From an uncultured Flavobacteriaceae bacterium (GTDB lineage: Bacteria; Bacteroidota; Bacteroidia; Flavobacteriales; Flavobacteriaceae), in contig CANMSA010000001.1 of assembly GCA_947500385.1 (NCBI GenBank), forward strand, positions 186,001-250,000: a DNA stretch of 64,000 bases, given 5' to 3'. A program made the position numbers and the translations under genes. The notes under the pieces were generated by a model. That model was not told the DNA's origin, ran no database searches, and saw nothing but the letters and a program-made list of their open reading frames with translations. This document shows positions 35,805-44,334 of this stretch, piece by piece (position 1 is the stretch's first letter; each line of letters starts with the position of its first letter).

Positions 35805-36158
35805 ATGAACGATGTAAACCCCATTTATTACAACACCTTTGGTGTCGCCTTTCAATGGAAGCGAAATACGGTGAAAAACATACGAAAAGTACAACTGGTT
35901 TTCAGAGATACCGGTCTGTTGTTATCCTACCAAGAATTGACCCAGTTTTCTAAAAATATAAAATGCACCAGAGATAGCGGTTCACTATGTAATGATTGCG
36001 CGCAAAACGAATCTTGTAGGGCACTTTTGCTCGATTCACCTTCACCGCAGGTATCCTTTGCCATGAACATGAAGGAATTGGACGCTATTCAAGATTTGGT
36101 AGAGGGCACGCTGTTTCAATTAAACCTGGACAATTATATCAAGGACGCTTTTAATTAA
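35805..36158 (+). CDS. Cys-motif protein B of the haem island
   Basis: This 117-residue cytoplasmic protein has cysteines in CTRDSGSLCNDCAQNESCRALL (C-x2-C-x5-C core), flanked by KVQLVFRDTGLLLSYQELTQFS and a helix IQDLVEGTLFQLNLDNYI. It is homologous to the protein at 27351-27698, so both ends of the haem island carry a member of one family. Metal or cofactor binding, or a redox switch, is a reasonable guess; there is no signal peptide. It lies 45 bases after the reductase and just before a possible coupled micro-gene. Confidence 0.7.
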   Translation: MNDVNPIYYNTFGVAFQWKRNTVKNIRKVQLVFRDTGLLLSYQELTQFSKNIKCTRDSGSLCNDCAQNESCRALLLDSPSPQVSFAMNMKELDAIQDLVEGTLFQLNLDNYIKDAFN

Positions 36159-36159
36159 G

Positions 36160-36261
36160 ATGGATATTCAAAGTCATAAACCATGGTACAAGATCATGCC
36201 GGATGATTTGGTTGAAAGTATGAAAAGTTCAAACGCTAAACCCCCTAGTGGTACGCAGTAA
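36160..36261 (+). CDS. Candidate 33-residue protein, last gene of the haem operon
   Basis: An ATG one base after the preceding stop codon opens a 33-codon frame beginning MDIQSHKPWYKIMPDD and continuing LVESMKSSNA. The peptide is hydrophilic with one Trp and one Tyr. Its last 17 bases overlap the end of the convergent HMG-CoA lyase gene. The tight spacing suggests translational coupling. No known family is recognised, and a chance frame of this length is possible. Confidence 0.4.
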   Translation: MDIQSHKPWYKIMPDDLVESMKSSNAKPPSGTQ

Positions 36262-37111
36262 AGAGTTCGGTCGCTTTGTTGTAAGCTGCTTCAAAAACCA
36301 GCCAATTCACACCAGAGTCCGCTTTTTCAGTGGTAAAATACGATAGCATTTTTTCGGTCGGCATGTTCCCGGTAAGTTCATCTTTCGCCATGGGGCATCC
36401 GCCGAAACCCTGTATGGCGCCATCAAACCTTCGACAACCTGCCTTATATGCCGCATCTACTTTCTCATGCCACTTGGTCGGCGTGGTATGTAAATGGGCC
36501 CCAAACTCAATTTCGGGGTACTTAGGTATCAAATTGGCAAACAGATAATCAATCGTATCCGGTGTGGAAGTGCCCACCGTATCGGACAATGATAAAATAC
36601 GGGCGCCCATCTCGGCCAATCGCTCTGTCCATTCGCCAACCACCTCAACACTCCAAGGATCGCCGTAAGGGTTTCCAAAACCCATCGAAATATAGGTGAC
36701 GACCTTCTTACCGGAACCGTCTGCAATTTTTAAAATCTCCTGTAACGTAGCCACAGACTGATCAATGGTCTTGTGGGTATTCCGCATTTGAAAGTTCTCC
36801 GATATCGAAAAAGGATACCCCAGGTAATCGATCGGATCATGTTGACTGGCATCTTGCGCCCCCCGAACGTTGGCCACTATTGCCAGTAACTCGCTCTTCG
36901 TCCTGGATAAATCAAGCGCGGCAAGCACCTCAGCAGTATCCACCATCTGCGGAATCGCCTTGGGAGATACAAAACTGCCGAAATCTATGGTATCAAAACC
37001 ACAGCCCAACAACGATTGCAAATAGCGAACTTTCTGATCGGTAGGAATAAACCTCTTAATGCCTTGCATGGCATCTCGTGGACATTCAATTATTTTGACC
37101 TTATGGGACAT
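36245..37111 (-). CDS. Hydroxymethylglutaryl-CoA lyase
   Basis: This enzyme splits HMG-CoA into acetoacetate and acetyl-CoA in the leucine-degradation pathway. The 288-residue TIM barrel shows the metal/substrate motif ECPRDAMQG at the start, LSDTVGTSTPD, HLHTTPTKW with the metal-binding His residues, and the catalytic Cys loop GFGGCPMAKDELTGNMPTE. No other leucine-pathway gene is adjacent. It converges with the haem island. Confidence 0.93.
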   Translation of the reverse strand: MSHKVKIIECPRDAMQGIKRFIPTDQKVRYLQSLLGCGFDTIDFGSFVSPKAIPQMVDTAEVLAALDLSRTKSELLAIVANVRGAQDASQHDPIDYLGYPFSISENFQMRNTHKTIDQSVATLQEILKIADGSGKKVVTYISMGFGNPYGDPWSVEVVGEWTERLAEMGARILSLSDTVGTSTPDTIDYLFANLIPKYPEIEFGAHLHTTPTKWHEKVDAAYKAGCRRFDGAIQGFGGCPMAKDELTGNMPTEKMLSYFTTEKADSGVNWLVFEAAYNKATELFTAYH

Positions 37112-37203
37112 GCATTCTATTTAGCGTATCGTAGTAAATCCCCCCTCTTTAGAACACGGTTGAGAAAATATTTACCCAAACGAAATGTAGTACAAACTTA
37201 GGA

Positions 37204-37830
37204 TTATTTATCGGATATCACGAGATAAATGGCAATACCCAAGAACACCGTAATCTGTAACCATTTCAAAACTATTCCGGTTCGTTTGTTTTTGGTAAGA
37301 TAGCCTGAAATACTTCCCGATAGTATGGCAATGCCGCTAAAAATAACAGCGGAGACCAACATAAACAGCAGGCCTAAAACATAAAATTGAACCACGGTAC
37401 TCAATGCATCGCTGAACAAAAAACCCGGAAAAAATGCCAAAAAGAAAATGGTTACTTTGGGGTTTAACACATTCATGATAAAACCCTGTTTAAAAAGTTG
37501 CCCCATACTTTTAGTGGAGGCGCTTTCTTCCTGTAGTTGAACTTCGCCCTTGGCTCGAAAAACCTGATAGGCCAAGTACAAAAGATACAAGGCCCCAAAT
37601 AATTTGATAGCAAAAAAAATACGGTTACTTGCCTTGATCAAGGCTGAAACCCCGAAAGCCAATAAAGTGGTGTGTACCAAACAGCCCGAGATCAGCCCCG
37701 CTACCGTGGCAAGGCCGTACTTTTTCCCGTTGACCATACTTTGGGTGAGCACGTAAATATTGTCCGGACCTGGAGAAACGGCGAGTACGGCGGTGGCCAG
37801 TATAAAAGCATAAATGGTTTCGTAGTTCAA
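37204..37830 (-). CDS. LysE/RhtB-family amino-acid exporter
   Basis: This 208-residue inner-membrane protein has about six transmembrane helices and the family motif VSPGPDNIYVLTQS(M)NGKKYGL near residues 20-45. It exports amino acids or their derivatives; the substrate is unknown. It is a single gene, divergent from the Dabb protein gene. Confidence 0.9.
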   Translation of the reverse strand: MNYETIYAFILATAVLAVSPGPDNIYVLTQSMVNGKKYGLATVAGLISGCLVHTTLLAFGVSALIKASNRIFFAIKLFGALYLLYLAYQVFRAKGEVQLQEESASTKSMGQLFKQGFIMNVLNPKVTIFFLAFFPGFLFSDALSTVVQFYVLGLLFMLVSAVIFSGIAILSGSISGYLTKNKRTGIVLKWLQITVFLGIAIYLVISDK

Positions 37831-37917
37831 ACTCCAATCGGTATACAGCTAACAAGGTGCAAAATACAAATTCTAAAAACCAAATAGGTTTTCATATCTT
37901 ACCACAAATATGAATTT

Positions 37918-38337
37918 ATGAAACCCATTTATCCAGCAAGCCTTATAGGGCTACTCCTTTTATCACTCACCTTTATGGCTTTCAATAGCCCTCAAAAAAA
38001 CATCCTTCAAAACGAATTCAGCATGCAACAAGACAGTGTTTTACGCCATGTGGTACTTTTTAAATTCAAGGAAGGGACCACTCCGGAACAGATTTCCAAT
38101 GTGGAGGTGGCTTTTAGCGCCTTGCCTTCAAAAATTCCACAAATCAAAGGATATGAATGGGGATTGAACAACAGTCCCGAAGGGTTGGAAAAAGGATTTA
38201 CCCACTGTTTTTTTCTAACATTCGCTAGCGAAGAAGACCGTGCGATTTATTTGCCTCATCCTGATCATAAAGCATTTGGCGCCGTCCTTAGTCCTTTTCT
38301 GGACGATGTATTAGTGGTAGATTATTGGACGAATTAA
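37918..38337 (+). CDS. Dabb-domain (stress-responsive A/B barrel) exported protein
   Basis: This 139-residue protein has an N-terminal signal or anchor (residues about 1-25) and a ferredoxin-like Dabb domain: VLRHVVLFKFKEGTT at the first strand and helix, GLEKGFTHCFFLTFASEEDRAIYLPHPDH in the second half, ending DVLVVDYW. Dabb proteins dimerise; the enzymatic members act on small cyclic compounds, but many have no known reaction. It converges with pyrD. Confidence 0.85.
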   Translation: MKPIYPASLIGLLLLSLTFMAFNSPQKNILQNEFSMQQDSVLRHVVLFKFKEGTTPEQISNVEVAFSALPSKIPQIKGYEWGLNNSPEGLEKGFTHCFFLTFASEEDRAIYLPHPDHKAFGAVLSPFLDDVLVVDYWTN

Positions 38338-38360
38338 GCCAGCACTTGTTGATGAAACCA

Positions 38361-39422
38361 CTACACCGATGCGGTAAGCACTTCGGGGTGTCGTAAAAGT
38401 GCTTTATTGATTTTTTTGACCAAGCTTGGTCCCTCATACACGAAACCCGTCCACACTTGCACCAAGGATGCCCCGGCCTGCAGTTTTTCGATTGCATCTT
38501 CAGCACTGTGAATGCCGCCGACACCAATTATTGGAAAAGACCTTCCGCTTTTTTCAGCTAAAAAACGAATCACCTCGGTACTTCTATTTTTCAAAGGTTT
38601 CCCGCTTAGCCCCCCCTTTTCCTCGGAAAAAACCAGATCGGCCTTTAAATCTTCCCGAGAAAGTGTTGTGTTTGTAGCGATGATTCCATCAATTTTAGTG
38701 GTCGTTACAATCTTGATAATATCCAATAACTGCTCATCGGTAAGGTCAGGGGCAATTTTTAAAAGAATGGGTTTTTCTTTGGTCCCCTTGTTCTTTTTGA
38801 CAACCTTTTTGTTTTCCTTCTTCATCTCGGTCAACAAATGGGTCAATGGTTCTTTGTCTTGCAATTCCCGTAAGCCCGGAGTATTCGGGGAACTTACGTT
38901 GACAACAAAATAATCGACATGATCAAAGAGCGCGTCAAAACAAATAAGGTAATCCTTAATGGCCATATTATTGGGCGTAGCCTTGTTCTTTCCAATATTT
39001 CCACCAATTAGTACCCGATGCTTCTTTTTAAGTTTTTCAACCGCATCGAAGACTCCTTTGTTATTAAAGCCCATACGATTAATGATCGCTTCATCTTTTT
39101 TTAGTCGAAAAAGTCTCTTTTTTGGATTGCCTTCCTGTGGTTTTGGGGTTAAGGTACCTATTTCAATGAATCCGAACCCAAAGTCACTGAGTTCATTATA
39201 AAGAATGGCATCCTTATCAAAGCCGGCCGCCAAACCGACCGGATTGGGGAATTTTATCCCAAAAACTTCTCGCTCCAAGCGAGCATCCGTAACGGTATAA
39301 ATAGATCTGAAAATTTTGGAAAAACCAATATTGGAGAGCAAGCGAATAAGTCTAAATGTGAGGTGATGCACCCTTTCCGCATCTAGTAGGAAAAAGAAAG
39401 GTCTTAGAATAAACTTATACAT
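38361..39422 (-). CDS. pyrD: Dihydroorotate dehydrogenase (quinone)
   Basis: PyrD oxidises dihydroorotate to orotate in pyrimidine synthesis, passing electrons to quinone. The 353-residue protein has the amphipathic N-terminal membrane-binding helices (residues about 1-35) of class 2 enzymes, then [15 protein letters not shown], the FMN-binding barrel with [25 protein letters not shown] and [11 protein letters not shown]. It is a single gene. Confidence 0.96.
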   Translation of the reverse strand: MYKFILRPFFFLLDAERVHHLTFRLIRLLSNIGFSKIFRSIYTVTDARLEREVFGIKFPNPVGLAAGFDKDAILYNELSDFGFGFIEIGTLTPKPQEGNPKKRLFRLKKDEAIINRMGFNNKGVFDAVEKLKKKHRVLIGGNIGKNKATPNNMAIKDYLICFDALFDHVDYFVVNVSSPNTPGLRELQDKEPLTHLLTEMKKENKKVVKKNKGTKEKPILLKIAPDLTDEQLLDIIKIVTTTKIDGIIATNTTLSREDLKADLVFSEEKGGLSGKPLKNRSTEVIRFLAEKSGRSFPIIGVGGIHSAEDAIEKLQAGASLVQVWTGFVYEGPSLVKKINKALLRHPEVLTASV

Positions 39423-39507
39423 AGACTGGGGTGAAATTTCAACAAAAATACAAACTCGATCCCAGTATTTGCTCTATCTAAGTCATTTTTTTAACATTTA
39501 CCAACAA

Positions 39508-39951
39508 TTATTCGGGAGCTATACTATCCTTGTAGGAAACGGGCATAATTTTAATAGGTTTTCGTAACGCCTCGTTGCACAGATCAAGGTAGCGTTGGTA
39601 TTGTTTGGGGTTAAAAGTAGCCAATAACTGCTTATCGGCTTCCCAAGCCGCATCTACCATTTTTTGCTTTAAGTCCTTGTATTTATCCGACAAGGTTATC
39701 AATTCTTGTTGGGTGCTCTGCGGATGCGTATCGAAGAGTTTTTGAATTTCGTCCTCCAATACCTTTTTGGTGATTTGCAACTCCCCTTTCAAATTTCCCA
39801 TCGTGGCTTGTTGTGTATCGTTCAGCTGAAAGATGGTCATGACCGCATCTGAATTTCTCCCTCCAATATCCAAGGTACAATCTTGGGCCATTGCCACAAA
39901 ACCAAAAAGGCCGCTTACACAAGTGCATATGATTTTTCTAAGATTGCTCAT
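39508..39951 (-). CDS. Small secreted helical protein of unknown function
   Basis: This protein has about 147 residues from MSNLRKIICTCVSGLFGF (39951). The frame is open 18 codons further, but the hydrophobic signal peptide begins at this Met. The mature part is largely helical: DTQQATMGNLKGELQITKKVL, then LITLSDKYKDLKQKMVDAAW. Two cysteines are present near the signal-peptide end and in DLCNEAL. It resembles small Spy/CpxP-like exported helical proteins in composition, but no defining motif is visible. Confidence 0.55.
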   Translation of the reverse strand: MSNLRKIICTCVSGLFGFVAMAQDCTLDIGGRNSDAVMTIFQLNDTQQATMGNLKGELQITKKVLEDEIQKLFDTHPQSTQQELITLSDKYKDLKQKMVDAAWEADKQLLATFNPKQYQRYLDLCNEALRKPIKIMPVSYKDSIAPE

Positions 39952-40016
39952 TCCGAATGGGTTGCATGCTATTACAATAGTAATATAAACTGTATTTTTA
40001 AACAAAAATTATATTA

Positions 40017-41249
40017 ATGGAGCACATTATCGACCGTTTTATAGGCTATGTGAAAATAGACACACAAAGCGATCCTGGTTCGGACACTACTCCGAGTACC
40101 GAAAAACAGTGGATACTTGCCGATTTGTTGGTAGATGAATTGGCCCGTATCGGGATGCAAGAAGTAACTATTGATGATAACGGCTATATTATGGCCACTC
40201 TTCCGAGCACTCTTGACAAAGAGGTCCCGGTTGTTGGTTTTATTTCTCATTACGACACCTCGCCCGATTTTTCCGGCACTGGAGTGAACCCCCAAATTAT
40301 TACGGAATATGATGGAGGCGATATTGTCTTAAATGCAGAAGAGAAAGTGGTTCTTTCCCCCTCCTATTTTGAGGATTTATTGATGTATAAAGGGCAAACG
40401 CTTATCACTACCGATGGAACCACCCTTTTGGGGGCCGATGACAAGGCGGGTATTACCGAAATCGTCACGGCAATGGAATACCTGATACAACATCCTGAAA
40501 TCAAACATGGAAAAGTAAGGGTCGGGTTCACCCCGGATGAAGAAATCGGAAGAGGAGCGCACAAGTTTGATGTGGCAGCGTTCGGGGCCGATTGGGCGTA
40601 TACTATGGACGGGAGCCAGATTGGGGAACTCGAATACGAAAACTTCAATGCAGCGAGTGCAAAAATAACCATCAAGGGCAAAAGCGTTCATCCGGGGTAC
40701 GCGAAGGGCAAAATGGTGAATGCCGTTAGTATCGCGAATGAGTTTATGTGGATCTTGCCTATAGAGGAAACCCCGCAACACACTTCCGGACGGGAAGGTT
40801 TTTTTCACATTCATCATATGGAAGGAACCATAGAACATGCCGAATTTGAATTGATCGTTCGCGATCATGACCGTGAGCAGTTTGAGAAACGTAAACAGCT
40901 ACTATTGGACATTTCCAAAAAACTGAACGCCCTGCACGGAAACTGTATTACGATCGATGTAAAAGATCAATATTTCAACATGCGAGAAAAGGTAGAGCCC
41001 GTTTTTCATATAGTGGAACTCGCGAAATCTGCCATGGAAGCAGTGGGCATTACCCCCATAATTAAGCCCATCCGAGGAGGTACAGATGGTTCTCAGTTGA
41101 GTTTTATGGGATTGCCTTGCCCCAATATCTTTGCAGGCGGCCATAATTTTCATGGCAAGTACGAATATGTGCCCGTGGAAAGTATGCAAAAGGCGGTAGA
41201 AGTAATCGTTAAAATTTGCGAACTTGTGGGAAACCAAGAAGCAACCTAA
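40017..41249 (+). CDS. pepT: Peptidase T (tripeptide aminopeptidase)
   Basis: PepT is a cytosolic M20-family dizinc exopeptidase that removes the N-terminal residue from tripeptides. The 410-residue protein shows the zinc ligands in GFISHYDTSPD, LLGADDKAGI, FTPDEEIGRGAHKFD and GGHNFHGKYEY, and the dimerisation lid domain in the middle (SAKITIKGKSVHPGYAKGKMVNA). Length and motifs are complete. It is a single gene. Confidence 0.96.
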   Translation: MEHIIDRFIGYVKIDTQSDPGSDTTPSTEKQWILADLLVDELARIGMQEVTIDDNGYIMATLPSTLDKEVPVVGFISHYDTSPDFSGTGVNPQIITEYDGGDIVLNAEEKVVLSPSYFEDLLMYKGQTLITTDGTTLLGADDKAGITEIVTAMEYLIQHPEIKHGKVRVGFTPDEEIGRGAHKFDVAAFGADWAYTMDGSQIGELEYENFNAASAKITIKGKSVHPGYAKGKMVNAVSIANEFMWILPIEETPQHTSGREGFFHIHHMEGTIEHAEFELIVRDHDREQFEKRKQLLLDISKKLNALHGNCITIDVKDQYFNMREKVEPVFHIVELAKSAMEAVGITPIIKPIRGGTDGSQLSFMGLPCPNIFAGGHNFHGKYEYVPVESMQKAVEVIVKICELVGNQEAT

Positions 41250-41305
41250 TTGAATAGCGGTATTTTCCCGGTTGCGATAACGTACTCTTTTTTAAAAACA
41301 GTGAT

Positions 41306-41911
41306 ATGGATGTATCGGAAAAAGTGGAAGCGTATTACGAAACGGAGCATCTCTTCAAAGAAGGAATTGCCCAACTACGCTCCCTGGCTTTGAAAACAGG
41401 ATTGGAGGAAACTTTTAAGTGGATGTTTCCGACGTATACACTTAAAGGTAAAAACGTATTGGCCATCTGCAAATTCAAAAAACATTTTGGAATATGGTTT
41501 TTCAATGGCGTATTCCTAAGCGATTTCAAAGAAGTACTCGAAAACGCACAAGAAGGGAAAACCCAGGCCATGCGCCATTGGAAATTCCATGCACTGGATG
41601 ATATCGACAATACAGCGGTCCTTGGCTATATGAACGAGGCAATAGAAAATGAACGCAAAGGAATAAAGCTGGCGAAAAAGAAGAAAACTCCCGTAAAAGT
41701 GGTAGTTCCCGAATTACTCGCGGCAGCCCTTAAAGAACATCCCGAGGCGCAAAAAGCATTTTCGGCGATGACCCCTTACAAACAGAAAGAATACGCCGAG
41801 TACATTCGTACGGCCAAACAGGAAAAAACGAAACAATCCCGTCTTTTAAAGATTCTACCAATGATCAAAGAGGGGAAGGGTCTGAACCATTTGTACCAAA
41901 AAAAAGGATAG
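41306..41911 (+). CDS. YdeI/OmpD-associated, DUF1801-type protein
   Basis: This 201-residue protein has an N-terminal DUF1801-like domain (about 10-110: LRSLALKTGLEETFKWMFPTYTLKGKNV, KFKKHFGIWFFNGVFLSD) and a C-terminal YdeI-like helical region: VPELLAAALKEHPEAQKAFSAMTPYKQKEYAEYI. These proteins are cytosolic and thought to bind small peptides or nucleic acid. The role is unclear. It converges with the oxidoreductase gene. Confidence 0.85.
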   Translation: MDVSEKVEAYYETEHLFKEGIAQLRSLALKTGLEETFKWMFPTYTLKGKNVLAICKFKKHFGIWFFNGVFLSDFKEVLENAQEGKTQAMRHWKFHALDDIDNTAVLGYMNEAIENERKGIKLAKKKKTPVKVVVPELLAAALKEHPEAQKAFSAMTPYKQKEYAEYIRTAKQEKTKQSRLLKILPMIKEGKGLNHLYQKKG

Positions 41912-41924
41912 ACCGTACCCCAGG

Positions 41925-43292
41925 TTATAACATTGGTAGTTTCCACCCGTTTTGATAATTCGCCCGTATGAATTCGTTCGCTTTCTCCTGTTTGAAACGG
42001 TGGTTTTCCGCATCCCAATAAATTCTATCTCCGGTTTTATAGGCAACATTCCCCATATGGGAGACAAGGGCGGCGTTGTACCCAACTTCAATAGGGGCTT
42101 TTAGAATGGTTCGATCCCTACTTTTTACAGCGGCTATAAAATTGGCGGTATGCAGGTCGAGACCGCTTCCCGATCGTTTTTTCAAGGGAATGGCTTCCAT
42201 CTTGTCGGGTCGTTCTTTTCCCCAACCGTGAAACTCTTTTTCGGAAATTACTTCCCAGCCTTTGCGATCCAATACCAAAGTACCATTGTTTCCTATAAAG
42301 GCGATGCCATGATTTCGGCCATAATTGCCTCCATCGATACCGGTAGCATGCTCCCATAGAATAGAGAAATTGTCGTATTCAAATACGGTTTGCAGACTAT
42401 CGGGCGTTTCCGAGGCATCGTCAGGGTAGGCAAACTTTCCACCGAGTGCCATGACCGATTTTGGGGTGCCGGCCTTCATACCATACAAGGCATAATCAAT
42501 CAAGTGCACTCCCCAATCGGTCATCAGTCCGCCTGCATAGTCCCAAAACCATCGAAAGTTAAAATGAAAACGATTTGCGTTAAAGGCCCTTTCGGGAGCC
42601 GGTCCCAACCACATCTTATAATCGACTCCGTCGGGAACCGCCGTGTCGGGTACTATCGGTACCGGTTTCATCCAACCCTGGTACGCCCATGCCTTTGCCA
42701 ACCGTATGTTCCCCAAAGCGCCTGAGTGGACATATGCTATGGCATCAACAAAATGTGGCTGACTGCGCTGCCACTGCCCTATCTGTACCATTCGGTCGCT
42801 TGCGTTGACATATTGAAGCATCACATCGGACTCCTGAATCGAATTTGCAATGGGTTTCTCGCAATAAACATCTTTACCTGCTTGCAGTGCATCGGCCAAC
42901 ATAAGACAGTGCCAATGATCAGGGGTACCTATAATTACCGCATCAATATCCTTATCGGCCAGTAGATTGCGATAGTCCTTATACCATTTGGGTTTTTTAA
43001 CACCTGCTTTTTCCAAATCGGCCGTCCGCATTTGGAGTATACTTTCATCTACATCGCAAAGGGCAACTACGGTTACCTCGTTCATTTTAAGCATTGAAGT
43101 AAGGTCTGAAAAACCCATGCCCTTACAACCAATAACGCCTAGTTGTATTTGGTCGTTGGCGCCTACGGGGGTTCGCATCTGTCCTAACAGCTCCATTGGA
43201 AAAACGAACGCCGCGGCGGCACCTGTAACGGCCATGCCTCCCTTTTTGATAAAGTGTCTTCTTGTACCCATTCCGGTTGTTTTAGTATGCAT
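41925..43292 (-). CDS. Gfo/Idh/MocA-family oxidoreductase (Tat-exported)
   Basis: This 455-residue NAD(P)-dependent sugar oxidoreductase-type protein has a twin-arginine signal (MGTRRHFIKKGGMAVTGAAAA; an alternative start is at 43271). The Rossmann nucleotide fold is seen in IQLGVIGCKGMGF, the family motif in DVYCEKPIANS, and the dimerisation domain in WFWDYAGGLMTDWGVHLIDYALYG. It probably acts in the periplasm on sugars or related polyols; the substrate is unknown. It stands alone. Confidence 0.9.
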   Translation of the reverse strand: MHTKTTGMGTRRHFIKKGGMAVTGAAAAFVFPMELLGQMRTPVGANDQIQLGVIGCKGMGFSDLTSMLKMNEVTVVALCDVDESILQMRTADLEKAGVKKPKWYKDYRNLLADKDIDAVIIGTPDHWHCLMLADALQAGKDVYCEKPIANSIQESDVMLQYVNASDRMVQIGQWQRSQPHFVDAIAYVHSGALGNIRLAKAWAYQGWMKPVPIVPDTAVPDGVDYKMWLGPAPERAFNANRFHFNFRWFWDYAGGLMTDWGVHLIDYALYGMKAGTPKSVMALGGKFAYPDDASETPDSLQTVFEYDNFSILWEHATGIDGGNYGRNHGIAFIGNNGTLVLDRKGWEVISEKEFHGWGKERPDKMEAIPLKKRSGSGLDLHTANFIAAVKSRDRTILKAPIEVGYNAALVSHMGNVAYKTGDRIYWDAENHRFKQEKANEFIRANYQNGWKLPML

Positions 43293-43345
43293 TTAAGATA
43301 CTATTTTTTTTGAAACCGAATTTTTGACAAGGGCGTATTACAAGC

Positions 43346-43379
43346 AAAAAAAAGCCCCGACAGCTATGGTCAGGGCTTT
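43346..43379 (-). terminator. Rho-independent terminator of yajC
   Basis: On the minus strand AAAGCCC..GAC and GTC..GGGCTTT arms form a stem followed by TTTTTTT. It lies about 20 bases past the yajC stop codon. Confidence 0.75.
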
Positions 43380-43397
43380 ACGAATTCTATGTCTATC

Positions 43398-43691
43398 CTA
43401 TTTTTTGGAAGAAGCGGGCGTATTTAATTTCTTGCTCAATTCCATTGAAATGGCGGAGCGTTCCATTTTTAATTTCCCAGACATGGTCTCAAGCACAAAG
43501 GAAGTATCCTTATCACTTACATCGAACACCTTGCCATGCAAACCGCCTTTTGTTATTACTCGATCCCCTTTTTTCAAGGCTGTTGCGAATTTTTTCTCTT
43601 CTTTTTGGCGTCTGAACTGTGGTATGATCATAAACACAATGAACACCACAAAAATCAGAAGCATTGGCAATAAAGACTGACCTTCTCCCAT
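43398..43691 (-). CDS. yajC: Preprotein translocase subunit YajC
   Basis: This 97-residue protein has one transmembrane helix near the N-terminus (LLPMLLIFVVFIVFMIIP) and the family motif QFRRQKEEKKFATALKKGDRVITKGGLHGKV. YajC associates with the SecDF complex to aid protein export. It is transcribed 24 bases downstream of the DUF1573 lipoprotein gene and ends in a terminator, so they form a two-gene operon. Confidence 0.93.
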   Translation of the reverse strand: MGEGQSLLPMLLIFVVFIVFMIIPQFRRQKEEKKFATALKKGDRVITKGGLHGKVFDVSDKDTSFVLETMSGKLKMERSAISMELSKKLNTPASSKK

Positions 43692-43715
43692 AAGTATATA
43701 CTACTTTCTATTTAA

Positions 43716-44201
43716 TTATTGAGCAATGGTAGGTCCAGCTGCCGTAGGTCCTGCATTTTTTGGATTCACAAAAGCTTTGATCCGAATGAGCTCAGAACCT
43801 TTCTCGGTGTTGGCAGTAACCGTAATCGTTTTTGTAACCTGGTTTTGACCGGCACCATTGAATTTAACAAGCATCTCTCCTTTTTCACCGGGTGCGATCG
43901 CTTTGTTTTTCGGATATTCTGGTACGGTACAACCACAGCTGCTCTTGGCATCGGTAATGATCAAGGGGCCATTTCCGGTATTTGTAAAGCTAAAAACAGT
44001 TTCTTGCGGTGTTCCTTGGTCGATTGTCCCGAAGTCGTGCTCAGATTTGTCAAAAGTCATTACCGGAATCAACTTAGCGGCCTCATCTCTTTCGGCAGCT
44101 TCTGCGACATTTGCAGTATTGATTTTACTGGCGGCGTTCTCTTTACAAGAAGTAAATCCGAATAGGGCGATGGCACTAAGGGCCAAAATCATTCTTTTCA
44201 T
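43716..44201 (-). CDS. DUF1573 lipoprotein
   Basis: This 161-residue protein has a signal peptide and lipobox (GFTSC, Cys19) and an Ig-like DUF1573 domain: FDKSEHDFGTIDQGTPQETVFSFTNTGNGPLIITDAKSSCGC, with conserved Cys-Gly-Cys and VPEYPKNKAI. These outer-membrane-associated proteins are common in Bacteroidota but have no fixed function. It is the first gene of the yajC operon. Confidence 0.9.
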   Translation of the reverse strand: MKRMILALSAIALFGFTSCKENAASKINTANVAEAAERDEAAKLIPVMTFDKSEHDFGTIDQGTPQETVFSFTNTGNGPLIITDAKSSCGCTVPEYPKNKAIAPGEKGEMLVKFNGAGQNQVTKTITVTANTEKGSELIRIKAFVNPKNAGPTAAGPTIAQ

Positions 44202-44316
44202 CTTTTTAGTTTTTTTGTTAATTACGTAATTCCATGCATTTCATCGATTAGCCTCAGTGAACATGCACTCTTAGGTAACGTAGTACCTAGCTACTTTATT
44301 TTATGGTACGCGAAGG

Positions 44317-44324
44317 CAAAATTA
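44317..44324 (-). promoter_or_regulatory. -7 box (TAATTTTG) of the DUF1573-yajC operon
   Basis: TAATTTTG on the minus strand lies about 115 bases upstream of the DUF1573 start. It leaves a leader of roughly 105 bases with a short hairpin (TAGCTAGGTA region). Confidence 0.45.
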
Positions 44325-44334
44325 AAGAAATATT

